A DNA stretch of 64,000 bases, from contig CAYJOD010000005.1 of assembly GCA_964371655.1 (NCBI GenBank), forward strand, positions 107,399 through 171,398. Reading direction: 5' to 3'. Each line of letters opens with the position of its first letter. The stretch's first letter is position 1. The position numbers and the translations under genes were made by a program. Of this stretch, positions 1 to 10,278 are shown piece after piece. The notes under the pieces are model-generated. The model searched no databases. It was not told the DNA's origin and saw only the letters and a program-made list of their open reading frames with translations. This DNA is from CAZGSN01 sp964371655. Its GTDB lineage: Bacteria > Desulfobacterota > Binatia > HRBIN30.

Positions 1-1
1 A

Positions 2-1363
2 CGCTGGGGTGCGGACATCCAGGGCGGCGAGCCCTACGTGTTTCGCGATCCGCAAGACACCTCGCGCCTGGTCGGCTTCGAGGTCGAGATTGCCGAGGGC
101 TTGGCGCGCCGCCTCGGGGTGCGCCAGGAGCTGGTGCAAAACGATTGGCAGAATCTGGCAGCCTCGCTGCAGCGCGGCGACTTCGACATCATCCTGAACG
201 GGCTCGAAGCGACGCCGGCGCGGCAAGACCAGATCGCTCTGTCGCGGCCGTACTTCCGATTCGATGAGACCTTGGTGGTGCGCGGCGACGAGACCCGGAT
301 TCACGCGCTCGCCGATCTGGCCGGCAAACGTGTCGGGACTCTGAACGGATCGCTGGCCTACAACATCCTCACCGCCAGCGCCGGCATCGAGACGGTACTC
401 TACGAAGGCGTTGAAGAACCGTACATCGATCTCGAGCAGGGCCGTCTCGACGGTGTTGTGCTCGATCACATCATTGCCGAGCGCTACGGCCTGGTGCGCC
501 CGACGCTGCGCCGCGCCGCCACGGTCGGCAGCGGGGTCTACGTCATCGGTGTGCGCCGCGGCGACGGCGATCTTCTCGACGCGATCAACGCCGGGCTCGA
601 CACCATGATCGGCGACGGCGAGCTCGGATCGATCCTGAAGCGCTGGAAGCTGTGGGACGAGCGCCAGGTGCAACTGCTCGCCAGCCCAGCGACTGCGGCG
701 CCGCCGGTACACCAGACCGGCAGCTTCACCTGGGGTCAGCTGAAATTGTTCCTGCGCGGCGCCGGCTTCACGGTGGTCATTTCGACATTGGCGATGGCAC
801 TGGCGGTCGGCGGAGGGCTCGGCCTCAGCATCACCCGGCATTACGGCAGCCCGCTCACACGCAGCGTGGCGACCGCCTACATCGAGCTCTTCCGCGGCAC
901 CCCGGTGCTCCTGCAGCTTTACGTTCTGTACTACGGCGTGGCGCCGTGGCTGACGTTGAGTGCTTTCACGGCGGCGGTGATCGGCCTCGGGCTGAACTAC
1001 GCCGCCTACGAAGCCGAGATCTACCGCGCCGGCATTCAAGCTGTCCCCATCGCGCAAACCGAAGCCGCACTCGCTCTCGGCATGTCGCGCTGGACGACGA
1101 TGCAGCGCATCATACTGCCGCAGGCGATTCGCATCGCACTTCCCGGCGTGGCGAACGACTTCATCGCCCTGCTCAAGGACTCGTCGCTGGTCTCGGTGAT
1201 CACAGTCGTCGAGCTGACCAAGCAGATGACTATCACCGCGGTCGACGTACGCGGTTGGCTGGTGCCGGGGTTGGTTTGCGCCGCCATGTACCTGGCTCTC
1301 AGTTATCCCCTTTCACGCCTGGCGCGCCGCCTCGAACGTCACTTGAGCCCGGAGCTCGCATGA
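2..1363 (+). CDS. Polar amino acid ABC transporter, substrate-binding/permease fusion (5' partial)
   Basis: Imports a polar amino acid with the ATPase encoded next. The frame is already open at base 2, so the true start lies before the window; an internal GTG at 38 is not the start. The first ~220 visible residues are a family-3 periplasmic binding domain (GFEVEIAEGLARRLG, then the ILNGLEAT segment typical of glutamine/histidine binders). The last ~200 residues are an inner-membrane permease with several hydrophobic helices. The permease EAA loop starts near residue 342 counted from the GTG (EAALALGMSRW...LPQAIR). Fusion of both parts in one chain is a known arrangement of the family. The stop overlaps the start of the ATPase gene (ATGA), so the two are translationally coupled. 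Confidence 0.93.
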   Translation, partial: RWGADIQGGEPYVFRDPQDTSRLVGFEVEIAEGLARRLGVRQELVQNDWQNLAASLQRGDFDIILNGLEATPARQDQIALSRPYFRFDETLVVRGDETRIHALADLAGKRVGTLNGSLAYNILTASAGIETVLYEGVEEPYIDLEQGRLDGVVLDHIIAERYGLVRPTLRRAATVGSGVYVIGVRRGDGDLLDAINAGLDTMIGDGELGSILKRWKLWDERQVQLLASPATAAPPVHQTGSFTWGQLKLFLRGAGFTVVISTLAMALAVGGGLGLSITRHYGSPLTRSVATAYIELFRGTPVLLQLYVLYYGVAPWLTLSAFTAAVIGLGLNYAAYEAEIYRAGIQAVPIAQTEAALALGMSRWTTMQRIILPQAIRIALPGVANDFIALLKDSSLVSVITVVELTKQMTITAVDVRGWLVPGLVCAAMYLALSYPLSRLARRLERHLSPELA

Positions 1364-2127
1364 GCGCGGTCATCAAAATAAGCGGGCTGCACACCCGCGT
1401 TGGTACCACCGACATCTTGCGTGGCATCGATCTGAGCGTCGACCGCCGCGAGGTGATCGCCGTCATCGGCCCGTCGGGTGGCGGCAAGACGACTCTCCTG
1501 CGCGCCCTCAACTACCTGACACCGTTCACGGCCGGCGCTGTCGAAGTGGCCGGCTGCCGGCTGCAGCCCGGGTTGGACGAGCGCCGCGACGCGCGCACGC
1601 TGCACGCGGCGCGGCTGCGCGTTGGCATGGTGTTTCAAAGCTTTCATTTATTCCCACATTTCAACGTGCTCGGGAATCTCATCGAAGCACCCGTACGTGT
1701 GCTCGGCCTCGACCGCGATGCGGCAACGTTGCGTGCTCGCCACCTGCTCGCCCGCGTCGGCCTTTCCGCTTACGAGAGCGTCTATCCGCAAACCCTCTCC
1801 GGTGGCCAGCAGCAGCGCGTCGCGATTGCGCGGGCGCTGGCGATGGAGCCCGAGGTTCTGCTGCTCGACGAACCAACCTCGGCGCTCGACCCGGCGTTGG
1901 TCTCCGAAGTTCTCGCCGTGATCGGCGACGTCGCCGCCAGCGGCCAGACGATGCTGATCGCCACGCACGAGATGTCGTTCGCGCGCCGCGTCGCGCACCG
2001 CGTCGTCGTTCTCGCCGAAGGGAGGATCGCCGAAACCGGAACGCCGGAAGAGGTCTTGGAGCGGCCGCGAACGCCGGTCGCGCAGGCGCTGTTGAAGAGC
2101 CTGCGTCACGACCTCGATGAGCGCTAG
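1360..2127 (+). CDS. Polar amino acid ABC transporter ATP-binding protein
   Basis: Cytoplasmic ATPase that powers the importer encoded just upstream. It has 255 residues, the normal length for GlnQ/HisP-type ATPases. Walker A is GPSGGGKTT (residues 37-45), the ABC signature is LSGGQQQR (146-153), Walker B is VLLLDEP, and the switch histidine sits in LIATHEM. The ATG at 1360 overlaps the TGA of the permease gene, which fixes the start. A 15-bp hairpin follows the gene at 2151-2181. Confidence 0.95.
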   Translation: MSAVIKISGLHTRVGTTDILRGIDLSVDRREVIAVIGPSGGGKTTLLRALNYLTPFTAGAVEVAGCRLQPGLDERRDARTLHAARLRVGMVFQSFHLFPHFNVLGNLIEAPVRVLGLDRDAATLRARHLLARVGLSAYESVYPQTLSGGQQQRVAIARALAMEPEVLLLDEPTSALDPALVSEVLAVIGDVAASGQTMLIATHEMSFARRVAHRVVVLAEGRIAETGTPEEVLERPRTPVAQALLKSLRHDLDER

Positions 2128-2150
2128 ATCGGGGACGTGGTCAGGGGTCG

Positions 2151-2181
2151 GTGTTCAGTGTTCAGCCTGAACACTGAACAC
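2151..2181. terminator. Perfect 15-bp inverted repeat, likely terminator of the ABC operon
   Basis: GTGTTCAGTGTTCAG (2151-2165) is followed by one base and its exact reverse complement (2167-2181). It lies 24 bases after the ATPase stop. There is no long T tract, so intrinsic termination is inferred from position and stem quality only. It could also be a short repeat element. Confidence 0.5.
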
Positions 2182-2257
2182 TTCCCTCGCATTCCGACTT
2201 GTCCCCTTCGGCGCGTCGCGGTAACCGTACCCGACCAAGACTTCGTGGAGGACTCGT

Positions 2258-3874
<1,617 letters not shown>

Positions 3875-3921
3875 GCCACGACCCTTCAAAACCTAGTCGG
3901 CGCGCAAGGACGACCCATCTC

Positions 3922-4263
3922 ATGAGCCCCTGTAGTCGTGACGCTCGCTCGCGCATCAACGACATTGTTGCCGCGGCGCTCGTGGCGATCATGAGCATTA
4001 CCTCAAGCTGCCGGACATCGGATGCTGCCCCCCTCCGCAATCGCGACCCTAGAGTATTTCAAGCTGCTCGGCCCACCCCCGCGTACTTCAGCAGCCCAAA
4101 TCGCGGCGAGTGAATACTTGAATACGCTAACTGCAGATCAACAACTGGCCGTCGTGCGCGCTGCACTACGGGATCCGGATGCCTTCATCGTATACGGAGC
4201 ATGCCACTACCTGATCGAAGCTGGGCTCGAGGACGATGCCATATCGCAAAGCGGCGACCTACG
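3922..4263 (+). pseudogene. Broken lipoprotein-like gene, frameshifted and 3'-truncated
   Basis: An ATG at 3922 begins a short ORF (to 4113) with a hydrophobic segment ending in a lipobox-like Cys (IMSITSSC). A second frame, open from about 4022, continues with a helical, protein-like stretch (EYLNTLTADQQLAVVRAALR, FIVYGACHYLIEAG) that resembles a HEAT-like repeat protein. The two read as one gene with a frameshift near 4020-4035. The second frame degrades at about 4263, where the 3' end of the convergent DUF4143 ATPase begins. I infer a lipoprotein gene disrupted by acquisition of the ATPase; the family is not recognised. Confidence 0.4.
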
Positions 4264-4275
4264 GGCCGCCCACCC

Positions 4276-5433
4276 CTACAACCCCATGCGGCGCAAACCC
4301 TGCTGCCAGGGGAGAACGTCGATACCATCGACTCGCCGGGGCTCTTCGGCGAGGCATAGCACCAGCGCCGCGTGTTTCTTGCCGTAGTGCTCGGCAAACG
4401 AACGCAGTCCACGAAGGTCACCGGAGTTGACCTGACGAGACGCTTTGAGCTCGATCGCCCAGAGGTCGCGGTCGCGCTCGACGATGAAGTCGACCTCGGC
4501 GCCATGCTCGGTACGGTACGACGAGATGCGGATCTCCGTATCGGCGGCGGCGGCGCTCGCGGCCAGCTGCGCGGCAAAGAGCTGCTCGAACAACGAGCCG
4601 ATTCGATCGCTCGACACATCAAAGCTCGCCAGCAGGCCGTTTCTGACTCCCACGTCGAAGAAGTAGTACTTTGGATGCTGGACGAGGCGTCGCCCCGGAC
4701 TGCGGGTGAACGGACTCGTACGCTGTACCACGAGCGTATCCTCGAGGATCTCGAAGTAACGAGTCGCCGACTGCCGCGGAATCTGCGCCGCCGCAGCCAG
4801 CTTCGAAAGATCGAGATGGTGTCCCGCCCAATCGGCCGCAATGCTTAGGAAGCGCGCGAACCCCTCCAGGTTGCGGCTCAGGCTTTCCGCTTGAACCTCT
4901 TCCTTCAAGTACGTCGCGGCGTACGATCGCAGGGTCTTGTGGCGCTCGTGCGGATCTCCCTCACTCAGCACGCCCGGAAGTGTCCCGGTCGCCAGCGCCT
5001 GACGCGTATCCAGGCGGTACCCCATCTCTGCGGCACAGATCGGACCGAGGTAGTACGTGTGCACGCGCCCGGGCAGGAGGTTCGCCTGCCCGCGCCGCAG
5101 CTTTCGTGCGCTCGACCCGGTCAGCAGGAAACGCGGCTTGGGGCCGGACCGATCGAGCAAGACCTGGATGGTATTGAGCAGGCTGGGAAGGCGTTGAACC
5201 TCGTCAATGAGAATCGTCGAACCCCGACCTTCGTTGGGCAGAGGCGCAAGTCGTTCCTCCAACTCGCGCGGGTTACGTGCGAACTCAAGGTACGTCGGCT
5301 CGTGGAATAGGTTGATCACCACATTGGGAGACAGCTGCGCCGCCAGCGTCGACTTCCCTGTCTGGCGTGGACCGAGCAAGAAGATGCTCTTTGTCGAACG
5401 GCTCAGAACCGGTGCCAAACGGCGTGCAATCAT
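4276..5433 (-). CDS. DUF4143-family AAA ATPase (AAA_14 + C-terminal nuclease-like fold)
   Basis: A 385-residue protein with an N-terminal P-loop (FLLGPRQTGKSTLAAQL, ~residues 18-34), Walker B ILIDEVQRLP and sensor-like LLTGSSARKLRRG. It ends in the DUF4143 domain (FDVGVRNGLL, YRTEHGAEVDFIVERDRDLWAIELK), whose D...E.K pattern looks like a PD-(D/E)XK core. These ATPases are common in mobile and accessory DNA and their role is largely unknown. The start at 5433 (MIARRLAPVL) was chosen over an upstream ATG at 5478 because conservation begins at MIARRL. Its 3' end abuts the broken lipoprotein gene, consistent with acquisition by insertion. Confidence 0.9.
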   Translation of the reverse strand: MIARRLAPVLSRSTKSIFLLGPRQTGKSTLAAQLSPNVVINLFHEPTYLEFARNPRELEERLAPLPNEGRGSTILIDEVQRLPSLLNTIQVLLDRSGPKPRFLLTGSSARKLRRGQANLLPGRVHTYYLGPICAAEMGYRLDTRQALATGTLPGVLSEGDPHERHKTLRSYAATYLKEEVQAESLSRNLEGFARFLSIAADWAGHHLDLSKLAAAAQIPRQSATRYFEILEDTLVVQRTSPFTRSPGRRLVQHPKYYFFDVGVRNGLLASFDVSSDRIGSLFEQLFAAQLAASAAAADTEIRISSYRTEHGAEVDFIVERDRDLWAIELKASRQVNSGDLRGLRSFAEHYGKKHAALVLCLAEEPRRVDGIDVLPWQQGLRRMGL

Positions 5434-5549
5434 GCGGGCAGAATAGCGCGTAATCTGCCCGCATGCTAACGGCCGCAACGGTGGCGTTTACGATGGAAGA
5501 GGCACGGCCTGACGTGTCTCGATGGTTGGCCTTCCGCTACTCGCAGCGC

Positions 5550-5765
5550 ATGCCGCTCGACTTCGCGGTGCACGAAAGCGTCGTGCTCATCGCGCAATGG
5601 CCGGCAGCACCTGCGGCGGCGGAATCGCCCAGCACCACGCTCACGCGTAGCGGACCGGAAGGTGTCGCAAAGGTCGTCCGCCTCGCCTGGATATCGAATT
5701 CCACATCGCGGCTGGTGCCCGGAATGTACTTGATCTTGCGCAGACCCGCCGCGCGATTCCCTCCT
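5550..5765 (-). pseudogene. Possible C-terminal remnant of a secreted protein
   Basis: Region 5434-5810 has no intact gene. On the minus strand one frame reads like a secreted-protein C-terminus (GLRKIKYIPGTSRDVEF, then GPLRVSVVLGDSAAAGAAG) with no start codon and no recognisable N-terminal part. The style recalls C-terminal domains common in Binatota-like extracellular proteins. The call rests on composition and recall only; it could be chance. Confidence 0.25.
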
Positions 5766-5810
5766 CGAAGCTTTGTACGGGAGGGGGTCCGCCTTCACAA
5801 GGCGAATCGC

Positions 5811-6269
5811 TTACGCTGGAGGTTGCGCTTCGCTGACGTCAGGCGGCACGGTGTAGAGATACTCCTGAAGCGATCGTAGCTCCTCGCCCATGCGCTGCAT
5901 GTCGACGCGCATCAGGTCGCGGATCGAAAGCATGGAAACAACCTGCGACGCGCGAACCACCGGGAGGTGGCGGATGTTGGCTTGGTCCATCGTGCGCATG
6001 GCGGTTTGGTAGTCGTCACCTTCGTCGGCGATGACCAGGTCGCGAGTCATGACCTGTTCGATGGTCGTCGTCTTCGGGTCGAGCCCACAGGCAACGACTC
6101 GGCGCACCACGTCGCGTTCGGAGAACACGCCGACAAGCCGAGCATCTTCGAGCACGGCGACGATGCCGACGTTGCGCTCGGACATCGTCCGTACCGCTTC
6201 CACGACAGTCGCGTTACGGCGCACCGCGAACAGAAAACCTTCCCGCATGATCTCGTGCAGTTTTTTCAT
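5811..6269 (-). CDS. CBS-domain protein (two CBS motifs)
   Basis: A 152-residue cytoplasmic protein made almost entirely of a CBS pair: the first motif around GIVAVLEDARLVGVFSERDVV and the second around NIRHLPVVRASQVVSMLSIRDLM. CBS pairs bind adenine nucleotides (AMP, ATP or SAM) and act as regulatory modules, free-standing or attached to enzymes. The start is MKKLHEIM at 6269, preceded by GGAGCGAGCTGCC; an upstream in-frame ATG lacks conservation. The partner protein is not evident from the neighbours. Confidence 0.9.
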   Translation of the reverse strand: MKKLHEIMREGFLFAVRRNATVVEAVRTMSERNVGIVAVLEDARLVGVFSERDVVRRVVACGLDPKTTTIEQVMTRDLVIADEGDDYQTAMRTMDQANIRHLPVVRASQVVSMLSIRDLMRVDMQRMGEELRSLQEYLYTVPPDVSEAQPPA

Positions 6270-6746
6270 CGGCAGCTCGCTCCTTATGCCAGATCGGCGT
6301 ATCGCTAATCTGACCCAGTCCGTCCAACGCGTCAATAGAGTAAGACGTCGACTGCGACTCGGAGTAGTTCAGCCTCCGCGCCCGGGGCTCGGATCCTTCG
6401 CGAATAACAACTCGTCTTCCCTAGCCCCAAGCCGCGAGTTTCAGGTCAGGCTTCAGACTTCAGAGTGTGGGAGATCCCATGAATCACCGCTCCCTGACGG
6501 TCGCGGCTCAGGTCGAGGTCCGCAGGTGTTTGCCATGTCAGAGCCGCGCGCGTAAGCAAGCGGTCAGCGGGTGAGTGCTTCCCCAGAATTACGGCAGGCC
6601 TGCTCCACCCTGTCGCCTTCTCTCAACATGTTGGTAAGAACGATTCCCTAGTGGCTCAGGCTGCAGACCTCAGGAATCTACCATTGGGCAGGGACTGCGC
6701 CGCGGCCACCATGGCGTGGTCACCACCACGCTGCTAGCTGGCACGC
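6270..6746. other. Intergenic stretch with no recognised content
   Basis: About 480 bases between the divergent CBS gene and the Cys-rich protein gene. I see no convincing ORF, tRNA, terminator or repeat. Short frames here are open only by GC bias. Confidence 0.5.
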
Positions 6747-7160
6747 GTGCCGACGCGGTCTTCAAGGTTGCTGCGCATCTTTACGTTCGCGTTCGTTCTC
6801 ACCTTCGCCCTCAACGCGTCGAATGCCGCGACCGCCTTCAAGGCTTCGACCTGCGCCAGCTGCCCACCGGGTTGTCCGATGCACAGGGGGAAACTCAAGT
6901 GCCACGACGCAGTCGGGAAAGGTGATCACTGCCGACGGCGAATGGCCAAGGCGCCAGGCATTTACCCAAGCGGGTGCACATCGCGCCCGGATGGGTTCAC
7001 CGTCGCCGACCCGCCGGCTCTACTCGTTGCCACGCCAGCGCTGGCCGCACCGTTAGGCAGCGTGTGCAACGTGATTCGACAGGTCGGATCGACCTGCGCC
7101 GGCTTTCGCAAACCTCCCACACATCCGCCTCCATTCCACGCTCAGCTGTTCCGATCGTAG
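6747..7160 (+). CDS. Small secreted cysteine-rich protein
   Basis: A 137-residue protein starting at GTG 6747. Residues 1-28 form a classic signal peptide (basic start, FTFAFVLTFALNASNA, cleavage before ATAF). The mature N-terminus is dense in Cys and His: CASCPPGCPMHRGKLKCH, then GDHCRRR and SGCTSRPDG. The end is Pro-rich (RKPPTHPPP). The Cys/His/Met spacing would suit metal binding, copper for instance, but this is inference. It lies upstream of an outer-membrane-type protein on the same strand, with a G-type repeat between. The family is not named with confidence; coding status rests on the signal peptide and the conserved-looking Cys motif. Confidence 0.6.
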   Translation: MPTRSSRLLRIFTFAFVLTFALNASNAATAFKASTCASCPPGCPMHRGKLKCHDAVGKGDHCRRRMAKAPGIYPSGCTSRPDGFTVADPPALLVATPALAAPLGSVCNVIRQVGSTCAGFRKPPTHPPPFHAQLFRS

Positions 7161-7283
7161 CCCGTTGAAGAACCCGCACCGCGCGCGTGAGCAGGCGGTG
7201 ACCAGGTACATTTTCTCATCGGGCCGATCGTGTGGTGAGCTAGAAGTCCGTCGAGAAAGGGCGGACCCGATCGAAGCGAGGAG

Positions 7284-7365
7284 CCCTCACCCTAACCCTC
7301 TCCCAAAGGGAGAGGGGAGCTTGCCTTTCTCCCTCTCCCCCTGGGAGAGGGCAGGGGTGAGGGTG
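7284..7365. repeat. G-family palindromic repeat (CCCTCACCCTAACCCTCTCCC type), copy 1
   Basis: Starts CCCTCACCCTAACCC and ends GGGGTGAGGGTGA, so the ends are inverted, with two internal copies of the CTCTCCC/GGGAGAGG pair. Related copies are at 34182-34289 and 55135-55250. All lie between genes. It can fold into a long hairpin. Confidence 0.8.
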
Positions 7366-7592
7366 ATTGGCATTGTTTCCGATGCTCGATTCTCGCTGCG
7401 ATCCTGCAACTCACCACAAGAGTTGGATCGCCATGAAGCTGAAGCAGAACTCGAATGGAGCGAGGCCGCCACCCTGGCTTCGCGCGTAGGCGCGTGGAAG
7501 CGCAAGAATCATCGAGTGGTGCTCGCCTCGGTTCGAGCTGCAAGCGTGTGCCGCAGGACGCCTGACGCGGCCTGTGGCCAAGGAGACATTCC

Positions 7593-8681
7593 ATGTTTTT
7601 CTATAGGAAGCATTGGCGGGCGTTGCTGCTTGTAAGCGGGCTCGCCATCAGCGTGCCTTCGCCGCGGCTGGCGCACGCCAGCTGTGGTCAGGCGTTTTGT
7701 ACGGTGGAAGCGAATCCGTCGAGCAAGCAGGCACAGGTACCATGGCAACTGCGCCTGGACGGCCAGATGGAGTATATCGAGCAGGACCAGCCGTGGGTGG
7801 GATACCATCCGGTTTCGGTCGGAGCCGTGCAGCGCCTCGATCATCAGGAGGTGGAGACCACCAACCTGACATGGAAGCTGCGCGCCGAGCTCGCCCTCGA
7901 CGAGCACTGGAGCTTCGGACTCGCCCTGCCGATCGTTCACCGCGAGCATCTACATCTGATGAGCGTTGCCCCGATGCCGATGTCGGCCGCCATCAAGCAC
8001 CAGACGACCATGGCCGGCGAGCCGATCACCATCGGCGACGCGACCGGCATCCCCGAGCGCTGGAACTATACGGAGCTCGGCGATCTCGAAGCCACGGTAC
8101 GCTACTCGATCGCGGGCACCGATGCGCTGCCGGACTGGTGGTTGAGCATCTTCGCAGGGCTGAAGCTGCCGAGCGCCAGAACCCGCGTCCACAACGACTC
8201 CGGCGACGAGGCGGAGCTCCCCATGCAGCCGGGCACTGGGTCGGTCGATCCACTCTTCGGATTGTTTCTACGGCGATCCATCGACTCCCATGATCTGCGC
8301 GGCAACGCGTCGCGAATCCCGCTCTTCACCTCCGTCTCGTTACACCCCCCAGGTTCCGATGGACGCTTCGGCTATCGACCGGGGCTCGAGGCCATCGTCT
8401 CGGTCGGCAGTGTGTACCCGCTCACCGAGAATCTCGATCTGCTTGGGCAGATCAACTTCCGCTACAAGGATCGTGATCACCCTGGCGCCGCACCCGGCGT
8501 GGAGGCCGAGCATAGCGGTGGCGAGACGGTGCATCTGAGTCCTGGCGTCCGCGTCTGGCTGTCCGAAACAACCGCGCTCTCAGGCTACTTTCAGGTGCCG
8601 GTCCTACGCCGCGTCAACGGCATCCAACTGGTCAGCGATTGGAACCTGCTGTTCGCCGTGAGCCATGAAATCAACCTCTGA
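7593..8681 (+). CDS. Outer-membrane beta-barrel-type protein of unknown function
   Basis: A 362-residue exported protein. The signal peptide ends near residue 29 (LAHAS), and the mature protein opens with CGQAFCTVE, a CxxxxC pair. The rest alternates short aromatic-rich strands typical of a barrel (WKLRAELALDEHWSFGLALP, LGDLEATVRYSIAG, LLGQINFRYKD) and ends with a strand (WNLLFAVSHEINL), as in the MetA-like transporter family. The ATG at 7593 follows AAGGAGACATTCC. A His/Met-rich loop (HREHLHLMSVAPMPM) and the Cys-rich protein upstream hint at a metal-linked role; this is inference. Confidence 0.75.
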   Translation: MFFYRKHWRALLLVSGLAISVPSPRLAHASCGQAFCTVEANPSSKQAQVPWQLRLDGQMEYIEQDQPWVGYHPVSVGAVQRLDHQEVETTNLTWKLRAELALDEHWSFGLALPIVHREHLHLMSVAPMPMSAAIKHQTTMAGEPITIGDATGIPERWNYTELGDLEATVRYSIAGTDALPDWWLSIFAGLKLPSARTRVHNDSGDEAELPMQPGTGSVDPLFGLFLRRSIDSHDLRGNASRIPLFTSVSLHPPGSDGRFGYRPGLEAIVSVGSVYPLTENLDLLGQINFRYKDRDHPGAAPGVEAEHSGGETVHLSPGVRVWLSETTALSGYFQVPVLRRVNGIQLVSDWNLLFAVSHEINL

Positions 8682-8706
8682 CACCGGGGGGCGCGGTCAA
8701 CACCAA

Positions 8707-8752
8707 CATTCTCTAGAGCCCGCGCAAGCGGGCGCGGGCTCGCTAGAGAATG
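8707..8752. terminator. Strong hairpin downstream of the barrel gene
   Basis: CATTCTCTAG..AGCCCGCGC and GCGCGGGCT..CTAGAGAATG form a nearly perfect 19-bp stem around a 5-base loop, 25 bases after the stop at 8681. Placement suggests a terminator; there is no U tract. Confidence 0.5.
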
Positions 8753-8793
8753 ACCTCGTGAAGTCGGGGATTTCTTTCGGATCCCGGATTCAA

Positions 8794-9009
8794 TCCACAG
8801 ATGACCCAGCGCGGCCGTCGGCCGGAACCCAGTTGTTGCCCTAAAGCTCGAAGACAAAATCCGCAGATGACTCAGATGACGCAGATGCTGAAGAAGAGAG
8901 GTCCTCTCGCTCCCATGCTTGAAGGAAAGCGGCAAACGCCAGTTTTCCAAGCGACCAATCAAGACACTTCTCAGGCCTTCTTATCGGTGTCATCTGCGTC
9001 ATCTGTGGA
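8794..9009. repeat. F-family inverted repeat (TCCACAGATGAC type)
   Basis: The left end TCCACAGATGAC is repeated imperfectly at ~8860 (TCCGCAGATGACTCAGATGA). The right end is the reverse complement (TCATCTGCGTCATCTGTGGA, ending at 9009). This fills most of the 8682-9096 gap. No ORF is supported inside. Confidence 0.7.
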
Positions 9010-9096
9010 CTCTTGGGTCAGAGCAGAATCCTTGACAGAATTCTTCGCCTGGCTCCGCCGCAAGCCGTTTCCGCCGTTGTACCGCGGGCTTGATCG

Positions 9097-9510
9097 CTAC
9101 TCCTTCGTTGCCGCCACGATCTCTGCGCCGAGGTACTTGGGATTGGCGACGGCGAGCTTGTCGACGACGGTTTGGCGGACGTGTTTCATCACCAGGTGGC
9201 GCCACGCCCCGACGTCGGCGTCGCCGTCGCGGATGCGCGCGCACAAGTGCTCGACGCGCTTCTTCAACGCCTTACGCATGGCGCGGAGGTCGCCTGGAAT
9301 CGGCGCGGCGCCGAGCACGGCATCGAGACTCTCCCACTCGACACGCAGCTGCAGATCTTCGCTGTCGAGCTCGCGCCGCACGATGCTCAAAACGTTGGCG
9401 GCGACACGGGCGTGGAACTTCTTCGGTCCCTCCAGTGCCGCAACGACGTCGTCTTCGATGAAATGCTGAACCGCCTCGAGCAGCTCGCTGTACGTCGGCC
9501 GGTCCTGCAC
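9097..9510 (-). CDS. DUF6285-domain protein
   Basis: A 137-residue soluble helical protein (DRPTYSELLEAVQHFIEDD at the N-terminus, then RVAANVLSIVRREL). This matches the small DUF6285 family, usually encoded beside an APH-like phosphotransferase and acyl-CoA dehydrogenases in fatty-acid-degrading bacteria. Here the APH-like gene lies ~1 kb upstream on the same strand (10581-11606), with a lipoprotein gene and repeats between, so the usual pair seems to have been pushed apart. Function is unknown. Confidence 0.8.
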   Translation of the reverse strand: MQDRPTYSELLEAVQHFIEDDVVAALEGPKKFHARVAANVLSIVRRELDSEDLQLRVEWESLDAVLGAAPIPGDLRAMRKALKKRVEHLCARIRDGDADVGAWRHLVMKHVRQTVVDKLAVANPKYLGAEIVAATKE

Positions 9511-9513
9511 CCC

Positions 9514-10278
9514 CTACTCCCTCCCACGCAACTTGAGCTTCTGGCAATCGCCGATGGCGCGGCCGCCGACGATGGCACAGGCCAGCTCGCGACGCAGCCG
9601 CGGTGCCTGCATGGCGGTCGACTCCGAGCGCAGCTCGCCCAGGCCCGGAACCAACAGCAACTGGGTCGTGATCTCGATCGTCTCCCCACCGCCTTCGAGC
9701 CTCCGGGTCGTGCGCACGGAAATCGGGTTGGGATGACTGCCGAGCGCCGATTGCGTCGGCGCGGCGGCGGCGAACTCCTGATGCTGCGTCACCTTGAGGA
9801 CGCCGAGTGCCTGGTCGTCATCGATCCCCGTTACGTTCGCATCGACGGTCGCCTGGCGTTGTCCCGAGTACAAGGGAACGTCGACGTACGGCAGCGGCGG
9901 CTTATAGGTGATGCGGACACCGCGGGTCAGATCGTCTTCACTGACCACCACCATCGACTTGCCGTCGCTGCGAATGCGCACGCGCCCGGAGGCAAGACCG
10001 TCTTCGCTCAAGGTCACCTCGAACTCTCCGGCCGCGGCAAGAGCCCCGACGTGCTCGACTTGGAGGCCCGAGGCGACCGCGACGCCGTCAATGAGACGCT
10101 CCCACTTGAACACAAAATGATCGCGATCCCCATGCGGCACCAACGTATCGAGAGAGGTGGCGAGCTGCGCCGGCCTGGCCAACGTCGAACACCCTTGCAC
10201 CATCAAGCAGAGCAAGACGATCCCGAACGGGAAGAAATGGAGAACAGGAAACCGGAAACGGGAGATGGAAAACGGCAG
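9514..10278 (-). CDS. Putative lipoprotein; 5' end lies in repeat DNA
   Basis: A ~230-residue protein with a hydrophobic stretch and lipobox (FPFGIVLLCLMVQGC), then a soluble domain (HFVFKWERLIDGVAVASG, SDGKSMVVVSEDDL). The family is not recognised. No ATG precedes the hydrophobic stretch in frame: the ATG at 10203 falls inside the lipobox and TTG at 10215 leaves a signal peptide that is too short. The best upstream codon is a CTG at 10278, which gives a normal basic n-region (SISRFRFP). Bases 10216-10278 are one arm of the B-family repeat, so the repeat would encode part of the signal peptide. The start is therefore uncertain. The gene ends 3 bases before DUF6285 begins, suggesting an operon. 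Confidence 0.65.
   Translation of the reverse strand: MPFSISRFRFPVLHFFPFGIVLLCLMVQGCSTLARPAQLATSLDTLVPHGDRDHFVFKWERLIDGVAVASGLQVEHVGALAAAGEFEVTLSEDGLASGRVRIRSDGKSMVVVSEDDLTRGVRITYKPPLPYVDVPLYSGQRQATVDANVTGIDDDQALGVLKVTQHQEFAAAAPTQSALGSHPNPISVRTTRRLEGGGETIEITTQLLLVPGLGELRSESTAMQAPRLRRELACAIVGGRAIGDCQKLKLRGRE

Noticed and set aside
38..40. GTG as start of the first ABC transporter gene
   Set aside because: The frame is open to the window edge with normal coding upstream, so the gene is 5'-truncated by the window.
652..1359. In-frame extension upstream of the ABC ATPase start
   Set aside because: It lies over the permease in another frame; the ATPase family starts at MSAVIK.
7284..7365. CRISPR array
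   Set aside because: Repeats are palindromic and imperfect, with no regular spacers.
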